The position numbers and the translations under genes are program-made. Shown piece after piece: positions 46,616 to 53,337 of a DNA stretch of 64,000 bases. The DNA comes from Rariglobus sp. (GTDB taxonomy: Bacteria; Verrucomicrobiota; Verrucomicrobiia; Opitutales; Opitutaceae). Numbering within the stretch: the stretch's first letter is position 1; each line of letters starts with the position of its first letter. The stretch is from positions 1-64,000 of the forward strand of contig JAQSWS010000007.1 of the NCBI GenBank assembly GCA_029266495.1, in the 5' to 3' direction. The notes beneath the pieces were generated by a model. The model saw only the letters and a list, made by a program, of their open reading frames with translations. It searched no databases and had not been told where the DNA came from.

Positions 46616-47380
46616 ATGAAAAAACTCCTGATCATCCTCGGCAGCCTCCTCGCACTGGTGGTCATTGGCCTCGTCGTGGCCTCGTTTTTTCTGGGATCAA
46701 TCGTCACCAAAGGCGTGAACGACTTCGCCCCCGGCATCACCGGCACGAAAGTCACCCTCGACAGCGCCGCCATTTCCCCGCTCTCCGGTGCCGGCACGCT
46801 CAAAGGCCTGTTCGTTGGCAATCCCCCGGGCTGGAAAAGCGACAAGGCCTTCTCCTTCGGCAAGGTTCATGTGAGCATCGAACCCCGCTCGCTTCTCGGC
46901 GATCACATCATCATCAACGAGGTGCTCATCGAGGCGCCCGAATTCGTCTACGAAACCAAGGTGTTTAGCAGCAACATCAAGGACATCCTCAACAACATTG
47001 AAAAGAACCTCGGCGGCGGCACGGAAAAGCCCGCCGGCGAACCCACCACGAAGGAGGGCAAGCCGCTCAAGTTCGAGGTGAAGAGCTTCCGTCTGGAAAA
47101 AGCCCGGGCCACCCTCGGCGTCGGCCCCAGCGCGATCACCGTGCCGATGCCGCCGCTCGTCCTCACCGACCTCGGCACCAAGGAGGGAGGCATCACCGCG
47201 AACCAGCTCGCCACCAAGGTGGTCGCCAACATCCTCACCAATATCACGAAGGCCGTCGCCGATTCCGCGTTGAACATCGGCTCCGCCTCCGGTGCCGCCG
47301 GCGCCGATGCCGTCTCCGGCGCCGCCAAAAAAGCCGGCGCCGGCCTCAAGAAAATTTTCGGCGGCGACAAAGACGAGTAA
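46616..47380 (+). CDS. Predicted membrane-anchored AsmA/DUF748-like protein
   Basis: 254 residues. One N-terminal helix (KKLLIILGSLLALVVIGLVV ASFFLG region) anchors the protein; the rest should be outside the cytoplasm. The segment SFGKVHVSIEPRSLLGDHII then INEVLIEAPEFVYE resembles AsmA/DUF748-type repeats where a short beta strand pair (..ARI..EA..LL....I...I.I..P.) recurs. The C-terminus is Ala/Gly-rich with GAAKKAGAGLKKIFGGDKDE. Function unknown. The start follows the divergent CoA-transferase gene by 150 bp. Confidence 0.65.
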   Translation: MKKLLIILGSLLALVVIGLVVASFFLGSIVTKGVNDFAPGITGTKVTLDSAAISPLSGAGTLKGLFVGNPPGWKSDKAFSFGKVHVSIEPRSLLGDHIIINEVLIEAPEFVYETKVFSSNIKDILNNIEKNLGGGTEKPAGEPTTKEGKPLKFEVKSFRLEKARATLGVGPSAITVPMPPLVLTDLGTKEGGITANQLATKVVANILTNITKAVADSALNIGSASGAAGADAVSGAAKKAGAGLKKIFGGDKDE

Positions 47381-47520
47381 CCCGCCCCGCCGCCTGTCCG
47401 CTCCCGGCCACCCGCCCGCCCGACGCATATCGCTTGCGCCGGCGATTACGCTAGTCGGCCCGCTCGTTTGCTGATGAAGTCTCCCCTTTAACCGAATCGC
47501 CAACCCTCACCACGTTCATC

Positions 47521-48423
47521 ATGTCTGACCATTCCCACGGGGGTAAGCACGAGGAGAAATTCTCCCCGTGGCTCTTTATCGCCACGATCCTCCTTTCACT
47601 CGTCGCTCTTTTTGCGGCCATGGCCTTTCTCTTCCCCGGAACCTGGCAGGTCCAGCGGGCCGCTCCGTGGTGGTCGCTCGCGCTCTGCTTTGCCGCCGTG
47701 CATGTGATCGCCGGCGTCTTCGAGTATTTCTTCCACCGCTACATCTTGCATGCGCCGCTGCTTCCCTTCCTCAGCTACTTTTACAAGCAGCATACCCTCC
47801 ACCACGCCCTCACCCACATCGGTTATCATCGCTCGAAAATCAGCAACACCGACGTGCCCGGCCTGATCGACAACGACCTCGCCGCCCAAAACGAACACAT
47901 CGCCCGCAATAACTTCCCCATCGAGGAGGAAAAACAACACGAGGCCTCCTACTTTCCGTGGTATTCGATGCTGGTGTTTTCCCTGGTCGTCACGCCTCTC
48001 CTGGCCCTCGGCCAATGGCTGCTTCCCTCCGCGCCCGTGTTCCTCGGCGGTTACCTCGCCGTCGCGTTCTCGATGTCGCTCTACGAACTCATCCACGCCG
48101 TCGAACACTGGCCGCAGGACACGTGGGACCGCCTCATCGAGCACCCGCGCTACGGCCGCATCTGGCGCAAGGCCTATGCCTTCCACCTGCGCCACCATGC
48201 CGACATCCGTTGCAACGAGGGCATCTCGGGCATCTTCGGCCTGCCTCTCGTCGACTTCATCCTCGGCACCTACGTCGATCCCGAGACGCTCTACACCCAC
48301 GGCGAAAAGGTCCATGCCGACGAATTCGCGAGCCCGCAGCCGCGCTTCGCGTTCATCCGCTGGCTCGACCGTCGCGCAGACGAAGCCGTGAAAAACCGCC
48401 GAGCCGCCCGCGCCGCGCGTTGA
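47521..48423 (+). CDS. Fatty-acid-hydroxylase/sterol-desaturase-like membrane protein
   Basis: 300 residues. Membrane helices at about 17-39, 50-70, and two between 150 and 195. Histidine clusters fit a di-iron centre: FFHRYILH (72-77), KQHTLHHALTHIGYHRSK (91-103), IHAVEHWPQD, and FHLRHHADIRCNEG. These match the HxxxH, HxxHH arrangement of the fatty acid hydroxylase superfamily. Substrate (lipid, carotenoid or sterol-like) is not readable. It ends 52 bp before the leader peptide ORF. Confidence 0.8.
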   Translation: MSDHSHGGKHEEKFSPWLFIATILLSLVALFAAMAFLFPGTWQVQRAAPWWSLALCFAAVHVIAGVFEYFFHRYILHAPLLPFLSYFYKQHTLHHALTHIGYHRSKISNTDVPGLIDNDLAAQNEHIARNNFPIEEEKQHEASYFPWYSMLVFSLVVTPLLALGQWLLPSAPVFLGGYLAVAFSMSLYELIHAVEHWPQDTWDRLIEHPRYGRIWRKAYAFHLRHHADIRCNEGISGIFGLPLVDFILGTYVDPETLYTHGEKVHADEFASPQPRFAFIRWLDRRADEAVKNRRAARAAR

Positions 48424-48475
48424 AAAACCGAAACTTGACCTGCACGCGCTTCCCCGCCTCTTTCGCTTCGTCTCA

Positions 48476-48574
48476 ATGAACCTCCGCCACACGACGCTTT
48501 CCGCCAAAGCCTCCGCCTACGCCTCCGTAGTCGCAGTCGTCGTGTCCGTTACCCGCGCGCCGAGAGGGGCCTGA
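48476..48574 (+). CDS. Valine-rich leader peptide (candidate attenuator peptide)
   Basis: A 32-codon ORF, ATG at 48476, whose middle reads SVVAVVVSVTRAPRGA with six Val codons in an eight-residue stretch. It stops 14 bp before a strong terminator hairpin and precedes a small ORF plus a class I/II aminotransferase. This is the layout of ilv-type leader peptides, where ribosome stalling at Val codons controls downstream transcription. A TTGACC at 48435-48440 could be a -35 element; the -10 is weak. No good ribosome-binding site is seen. Role is inferred, not shown. Confidence 0.6.
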   Translation: MNLRHTTLSAKASAYASVVAVVVSVTRAPRGA

Positions 48575-48588
48575 GCGAATACACTTTC

Positions 48589-48623
48589 GCCCCCTCCGGT
48601 GCCACACCGGAGGGGGCTTTTTT
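48589..48623 (+). terminator. Attenuator-type terminator after the leader peptide
   Basis: GCCCCCTCCGGTG and CACCGGAGGGGGC form a perfect 13-bp stem with a three-base loop, followed by six T. GAGGGG at 48564-48569, inside the leader ORF end, can pair with CCCCTC at 48591-48596 in the 5' arm, giving a possible antiterminator. It could alternatively simply end the upstream fatty-acid-hydroxylase-like gene. Confidence 0.85.
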
Positions 48624-48679
48624 GTGCCCTGTCCGGTCGGGCACAGGGAGCGGGGCCTAAAAACCAAACCACACCCGCC

Positions 48680-48898
48680 ATGAAAAAGACCGACCTCACC
48701 GCCACGTTGCGTTTCACGCAACCGCTCAACCTCACGCCCCCGCAACCCCGCCCAGGGATCACGCGTCCGTTCTTCGAAACGCCGCGCCGCCCCGCCGCCC
48801 ACGACATGCTCATGCTCACCACGCATCCCGATCTCCTCCCGAATCCCGAACCCGCCCCCCTCCGCGACCTCACATTTTTCAATCTCGACCGCCCGTGA
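48680..48898 (+). CDS. 72-residue hypothetical protein coupled to the aminotransferase
   Basis: ATG at 48680 reads MKKTDLTATLRFTQPLNLTP and continues Pro-rich to FFNLDRP. Its stop (TGA at 48896-48898) overlaps the GTG start of the aminotransferase as GTGA, a classic coupling arrangement. I recognise no family. It may be a true small protein or a translated spacer that carries ribosomes to the downstream start. Confidence 0.55.
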   Translation: MKKTDLTATLRFTQPLNLTPPQPRPGITRPFFETPRRPAAHDMLMLTTHPDLLPNPEPAPLRDLTFFNLDRP

Positions 48899-50133
48899 AT
48901 GCGCCCGCCGCCGGGTCCCCGTCTCCCGTGACCCCTTCCCTCCAGCCGGTTTACCGCTTCGCCGCGCGCACCGTCGCGCTCAAACCGAGCGCCATCCGCG
49001 AAATCCTCAAGGTCACCGCCGCGCCCGACGTCATCTCTTTTGCCGGCGGACTTCCCGCGCCCGAGCTCTTCCCGGTCGACGCGGTCGCGCGTTCCGCCCA
49101 GGCCGTGCTCTCCGCCGACGGACCGGCCGCGCTCCAATACGGCGTCACCGAAGGCCACCTCCCGCTGCGCGAATGGGTATGCGCCCACCTGGCCGCCACC
49201 GTCGGGCTCTCCGCCTCCCCCGACGCGGTCGTGATCACCTCCGGCTCCCAGCAGGCACTCGATCTCACCGCCAGGGTCCTGCTCGATCCGGGCGACCTCG
49301 TCGTCACCGAAAATCCCGCCTACCTCGGCGCGCTCCAGGCGTTTCAAGCCTACGAAGCCCGCATCGCCGGCATCGCTTCCGACGAACACGGCCTGCGGCC
49401 CGGCGCCCTCCTCGCGTTCCTCGAGGCCAGCCCGGTGCGCCCGAAACTGCTGTATTTGATTCCCAACTACCAAAACCCCACCGGGGTTTCGCTCGCCTCC
49501 GCCCGCCGCGCGGAAATCGTGCGCATCGCCGCCCGCTTCGGCGTGCCGGTCCTCGAAGACGATCCCTACGGCGCCCTGCGTTTCTCCGGCGAAGCCCTGC
49601 CCGCGCTCGGCACGTTCCCCGGCGCCCGCGACTGCCTCTACCTCGGCACCTCCAGCAAGATTCTCGCCCCCGGCCTCCGCGTGGCCTGGCTCGTCGTGCC
49701 CGACCGCGCGCTGCGCGAAAAAATCACCACCGCCAAGCAGGCCGCCGACCTGCACACCTCCTCGTTCACCCAGCGCATCGTGCTCCACTACGTCAGCCAG
49801 CCGGGCGTGCTCGACACCCATGTCGCAAGATTATGCGGCGTTTATCGGCGCCGCCGCGATGTGATGCTCGCCGCTCTCGCCCGCGAATTGCCCGCCGGTT
49901 GCACATGGACGCGCCCCGACGGCGGACTTTTTCTCTGGGCCACGTTGCCCGCAGGCAGCGATACCACGGATCTGCTCTCCATCGCCGCCCGCGAAAAAAT
50001 CGCCTTTGTCCCCGGCGCGCCGTTCTGGGTCGGTGAACCGGTGCACAACACCCTGCGCCTCAATTTCAGCAATGCGAACGAAGCCCGGATCGAAGAGGGC
50101 ATCGCACGCCTCGGCCGGGTCTTGCGCGGCTGA
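48895..50133 (+). CDS. PLP-dependent class I/II aminotransferase (LysN/2-aminoadipate-like)
   Basis: 412 residues from a GTG overlapping the upstream stop. Fold type I: ISFAGGLPAPELFP, ALQYGVTEGHLPLREWV, VITSGSQQALDLTARVLLD (PLP phosphate loop), LIPNYQNPTGVSLAS, VLEDDPYGALRF (Asp for PLP nitrogen), YLGTSSKILAPGLRVAW with the PLP Lys in SSK, and NTLRLNFSNANE (carboxylate-binding Arg). Closest in motifs to LysN/ARO8/multisubstrate aminotransferases, which can act on Leu, Val, Ile, 2-aminoadipate or aromatics. The valine-rich leader suggests branched-chain amino acid transamination. Confidence 0.88.
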   Translation: MNAPAAGSPSPVTPSLQPVYRFAARTVALKPSAIREILKVTAAPDVISFAGGLPAPELFPVDAVARSAQAVLSADGPAALQYGVTEGHLPLREWVCAHLAATVGLSASPDAVVITSGSQQALDLTARVLLDPGDLVVTENPAYLGALQAFQAYEARIAGIASDEHGLRPGALLAFLEASPVRPKLLYLIPNYQNPTGVSLASARRAEIVRIAARFGVPVLEDDPYGALRFSGEALPALGTFPGARDCLYLGTSSKILAPGLRVAWLVVPDRALREKITTAKQAADLHTSSFTQRIVLHYVSQPGVLDTHVARLCGVYRRRRDVMLAALARELPAGCTWTRPDGGLFLWATLPAGSDTTDLLSIAAREKIAFVPGAPFWVGEPVHNTLRLNFSNANEARIEEGIARLGRVLRG

Positions 50134-50241
50134 TCGCACCGGGTTTCCCTGACGCGCCGCTTGCTTCGCCGCGCGACATGCCTTTGATTTTCCGCGTTCG
50201 AGATCGTTCGGCCCGCGTCGTGCTTTATCAGGCGCAGGCTC

Positions 50242-50272
50242 AGCCAAAAACTGACTACCTCAGCTTTTGGCT
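50242..50272. promoter_or_regulatory. Hairpin upstream of the 137-residue protein
   Basis: AGCCAAAA (50242-50249) and TTTTGGCT (50265-50272) pair across 15 bases. No T run follows. It might be an operator or the end of the aminotransferase transcript. The rest of the ~250-bp gap shows nothing else. Confidence 0.4.
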
Positions 50273-50383
50273 AAGTTGACAGTCAGCCGCTCCACCGGCG
50301 TGTCGCTCACGGACATGCGGGCTGAAGCGGGTTCTTCCTCACCTCAACCCGGTGCACGGGCACCCAGACGGAAAGTCATTACC

Positions 50384-50797
50384 ATGAAGCTCTCTGCCTT
50401 GCTTGCCTCCCGTCCCACGATCCTCCGCCAGGCCGCGCTTGCGCACACCGCCGCCGCCTGGCTCACGTTGCAACACGCGTCCACGCGCATCGCCGCCGCC
50501 GGCCTGCGCGGGATGGTCCGCCTTCATCAAAGTGATCCCGCCGAGAACGACCTCCCTTGGGCCACGCTCACCTCGGACGAGATCCGCGCCTCCGTCCTGG
50601 AGGAGCATTTCTCCGAGGACGATTTGATCGAGCTCGCCGAGGCGCTCGCCCATGCCACCGATACGAGCCGCGTCACCTTGGAGTTCCCCATCGAGGCTCT
50701 GGGTGAAGCCTTCGCGGCACCCTTGCTCAACGAGCTGGAAAAAGCCGGCGTCACGGTCGACGTCGACGGCAGGCCCGCCGGCGGACGGCGGAACTAA
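50384..50797 (+). CDS. Hypothetical protein, 137 residues
   Basis: ATG at 50384 opens MKLSALLASRPTILRQAALA. The protein has a helical first half and an acidic second half (LTSDEIRASVLEEHFSEDDLIELAEALAHA, in part), then FPIEALGEAFAAPLLNELEKAG. No signal peptide, membrane helix or named domain is recognised. It lies 47 bp before the DUF2937 gene on the same strand and may share its transcript. Confidence 0.55.
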   Translation: MKLSALLASRPTILRQAALAHTAAAWLTLQHASTRIAAAGLRGMVRLHQSDPAENDLPWATLTSDEIRASVLEEHFSEDDLIELAEALAHATDTSRVTLEFPIEALGEAFAAPLLNELEKAGVTVDVDGRPAGGRRN

Positions 50798-50844
50798 AAC
50801 AGCCGCCGCCCGGGCACCCTGCCGGTTCGCCGCTTGCCGGCGGG

Positions 50845-51426
50845 GTGCAGCCGGGCAAGCTGGCCGGCATGCGTTGGACTGCACCTCTCCGCCCTCTCTT
50901 CCGCGCAAGCGAAGGATTTCTCGACCGCGTGCTCTGCCTGCTCGGCGCGGTGGCGTTCTGCCAGTTGCCCGAGTTCATCCAGCAATATCTCCAGCGCCTC
51001 GGCGGCCATCTCGACGAGGCCCGGCATCAGCTCGCCGTGTTCGAAACCACCGCTGCATCGCCACCTTTCAACCTCACCCTACCCCAATACATCGAGCGAA
51101 CCTCCGCCAACAGTGATCGCGCCGTCGCACAGCTCGGTCCTATCATGCAAAACTCCCTCGACCGCGTCAACGAACTCGCCTCCGCCGAGTCCGCCCTGCG
51201 CAACGCCTCGATCTGGGAACGGCCGTTCGTCTTCTTCGCCAATCTCGATCGTTCCATCGCCTCCGCGACGCTCGACGTTTACAAACCCGCCGTGCCCACC
51301 ACGACCGAGGGCCTGCTCTACGCCGCCGCCGGCATGATTGTGATTTTATGCGTGTATCACGGCTGCGTTCGCTACCCGATTTCCGCGGCGCTCCGCAGAC
51401 GCGCCGCCCGCCGCCTTGCGGCCTGA
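50845..51426 (+). CDS. DUF2937 family membrane protein
   Basis: 193 residues from a GTG at 50845; an ATG at 50869 is the alternative. The family signature FCQLPEFIQQYLQRLGGHLDEA is visible (read as FCQLPEFIQQYLQRLGG and HLDEARHQL). One helix near the N-terminus and one near the C-terminus (GLLYAAAGMIVILCVYHGCV) bound an extracytoplasmic region. Unknown function; the family occurs widely in Gram-negative bacteria. It converges with the DUF3817 gene 8 bp away. Confidence 0.75.
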   Translation: MQPGKLAGMRWTAPLRPLFRASEGFLDRVLCLLGAVAFCQLPEFIQQYLQRLGGHLDEARHQLAVFETTAASPPFNLTLPQYIERTSANSDRAVAQLGPIMQNSLDRVNELASAESALRNASIWERPFVFFANLDRSIASATLDVYKPAVPTTTEGLLYAAAGMIVILCVYHGCVRYPISAALRRRAARRLAA

Positions 51427-51434
51427 TCCACCGC

Positions 51435-51743
51435 CTATACCCCTTCGCGCGAGGTCCGCATCCACTTCACGTCGGCATAAAACGTCCCGAACGGCACCAG
51501 ACTCGCCGCGATCACGAGCGCCGCGCGTTGCCACGGCCACTCGTGTTCAAGCCACACCTGCAGCGCCGCCGCGAGATAGGCGAGGAATAGAACGCCATGC
51601 GCCATGCCCACGACACGCACCGCCTGCGGCTCTCCCCAGTAATATTTCAGCGGCATCGCCACGCCGAGCAGCACCAGGAAGGAAATGCCTTCAAGAAAAC
51701 CGATGACGCGCAAACGTCCGAGTGAAGTGGTGAGCAGGTTCAT
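51435..51743 (-). CDS. DUF3817 family integral membrane protein
   Basis: 102 residues with three helices. The signature is LGRLRVIGFLEGISFLVLLG, then PLKYYWGEPQAVRVVGMAHGVLFLAYL (read PLKYYWGEPQAVRVVGMAHG and VLFLAYL) and SLVPFGTFYADVKW. Members such as YdzA are small membrane proteins of unknown function. The ATG is at 51743. Confidence 0.88.
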   Translation of the reverse strand: MNLLTTSLGRLRVIGFLEGISFLVLLGVAMPLKYYWGEPQAVRVVGMAHGVLFLAYLAAALQVWLEHEWPWQRAALVIAASLVPFGTFYADVKWMRTSREGV

Positions 51744-51874
51744 GGAGAGAGCGGATGCCGGTGGATGAAAAACCGCATCAGACCACGGATGCGCCGAAGC
51801 ACAAGATTTCCTCCTCGCCTCCGCCGCAGCGTTGACCCCCGCCTTCGCCCCCGTTCACTCTCCCGCCTCGCGAT

Positions 51875-51960
51875 GCCCTTGTGGTGGAATGGTAGACACC
51901 AGAGACTTAAAATCTCTTGGCCGTAAGGCCGTGCCGGTTCGAGTCCGGCCAAGGGCACCA
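51875..51960 (+). tRNA. tRNA-Leu (anticodon UAA)
   Basis: 86 nt including encoded CCA. The acceptor GCCCTTG pairs with CAAGGGC. The anticodon loop CTTAAAA between AGAGA and TCTCT places TAA at 34-36. A long variable arm (TTGGCCGTAAGGCCG region) fits class II tRNA-Leu, and GGTTCGAGTCC is the T loop. Confidence 0.97.
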
Positions 51961-52026
51961 GCTCCGCTCGCAAAACCAACACCCCTCACCCGCACTGCGC
52001 GATATCCCATAAATTGGGAATAGCAT

Positions 52027-52044
52027 TGATCGCACCTGTGATCA
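52027..52044. promoter_or_regulatory. Candidate LacI-family operator, upstream copy
   Basis: TGATC and GATCA form an inverted repeat with an 8-bp spacer, 50 bp before the LacI-family start. The 18-bp site agrees with the one at 53210-53227 at 13 positions, including both half-sites and the spacer CAC. A second palindromic pair TCCCA/TGGGA with 5-bp spacer lies just upstream (about 52006-52020). Confidence 0.5.
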
Positions 52045-52094
52045 CGGGTTGTTTGCCAATTGTGCCCAACGGGAAATCATCAGCCAGCCCACCC

Positions 52095-53141
52095 ATGCCT
52101 CCCCGAGAACGCGCCACTTCGCTCAAAGACATCGCCCAAGCCCTCGACGTATCCTACTCCCTCGTTTCCAAGGTCATGGGAGGCAACATGGGCAACACCC
52201 GCGCCCGCCCGGAAGTGGTTCAGGCGATTCAGGCCAAGGCCCGGGAGATGAACTATCAACCTCACCCGCTGGCGGGGGCGCTCAAACGCGGACGAAAGGG
52301 CGCCGTAGGCGTGCTCATCCACGCGATGGGCGAAGAGGGCACCGAAATCGCGAGCAATCTTCTGCGCGGCATCTCCGCCGGTTTCGACGAGCACCGCCTG
52401 CGCCTCTGGTTGCGCTTTTTCGAATCCGACGACGAGTTCCTCGAACACTTCGACAAACGCGCCCGCTACGACATGGACGGCGTGATCGTCGCCGGCATCG
52501 CCCACCCGGCCACCTTCGAGCTGATCAAAAAACTTCACGCCTCCGGCCTGCCGGTCGTCAGCGTGCTCGAAGGCTCCGTCATCCCCGAGGTCGCCAACGT
52601 CATGCCGGACGTCCAGCACCAAGGGTATCTCGCCACCGACCACCTGCTCGCGAGCGGCTGCAAACGCATCGCCCATCTGGTGACCACGTCGGCCGCCGAT
52701 CCTGAAACCAGCCGCCGCTACCGCGGTTTTCTGGCGGCGCACACCCGCCACGGCATCTCCCCCGATCCCGACCTGATATTTCGAGCCCCCAATTATAAAC
52801 TCAGTTCCGGCGAAGAAGCCGTGCGTCAGTGGCTGGCGCAAGGACTCCAATTCGACGGCATCGTCGCCCAGTCCGACCACCAGGCGATCGGGGCCATTCA
52901 CGAATTGCTCCGCCGCGGCATCCGCGTGCCCGATGCCGTGCGCGTGGTCGGCGTGGACGACTCCCCCCTCTGCCTCGCCAGCCCCGTGCCGCTCACCTCG
53001 GTGACCGCCGAATGGGTCACGGTGGGCCGCCACGCGGCCGACATGATTACCGCCGAAATCGACGGCGAACGCCCCGCCTCCTTGATGATCGCCCCCCATC
53101 TGGTCGTTCGCCGCTCCAGCACCCTGCAGCCGCAGCCCTAA
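52095..53141 (+). CDS. LacI-family transcriptional regulator
   Basis: 348 residues from the ATG at 52095. Helix-turn-helix: SLKDIAQALDVSYSLVSKVM, followed by VVQAIQAKAREMNYQPHPLA, the hinge region contacting DNA. The periplasmic-binding-like effector domain follows (GVLIHAMGEEG, MDGVIVAGI, FDGIVAQSDHQAIGAI, VRVVGVDDSPLCLASPVPLTSV, split VRVVGVDDSPLC/LASPVPLTSV). Most family members bind sugars. Its likely operators are the inverted repeats before it and before the cassette A gene downstream. An upstream in-frame extension is not used. Confidence 0.92.
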   Translation: MPPRERATSLKDIAQALDVSYSLVSKVMGGNMGNTRARPEVVQAIQAKAREMNYQPHPLAGALKRGRKGAVGVLIHAMGEEGTEIASNLLRGISAGFDEHRLRLWLRFFESDDEFLEHFDKRARYDMDGVIVAGIAHPATFELIKKLHASGLPVVSVLEGSVIPEVANVMPDVQHQGYLATDHLLASGCKRIAHLVTTSAADPETSRRYRGFLAAHTRHGISPDPDLIFRAPNYKLSSGEEAVRQWLAQGLQFDGIVAQSDHQAIGAIHELLRRGIRVPDAVRVVGVDDSPLCLASPVPLTSVTAEWVTVGRHAADMITAEIDGERPASLMIAPHLVVRRSSTLQPQP

Positions 53142-53209
53142 GTGACCACCCGCAGGAACTGCTTGGAACCCAACAAACTGACCGGCCTCGAAATCTAGCA
53201 CTTGATTAT

Positions 53210-53227
53210 TGATCACACGAATGATCT
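53210..53227. promoter_or_regulatory. Candidate LacI-family operator, downstream copy
   Basis: TGATC and GATCT with the same 8-bp spacer as the site before the LacI gene. It lies inside a larger imperfect inverted repeat (about 53199-53231), 110 bp upstream of the cassette A gene start. Confidence 0.5.
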
Positions 53228-53337
53228 AGTGTCGCTCAACCCCCTTTTCCAACCGGCCATCCCGGTCGCCCTCCCCTCGGAATTTTCGCTTTCCCGCCCT
53301 CTTGCTCCCGCCCCGTCCGAGTCGTCCCTTTCGCCCC

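Noticed and set aside
48599..48679. Extension of the 72-residue ORF back through the terminator
   Set aside because: It would translate the terminator stem; the ATG at 48680 is the natural start.
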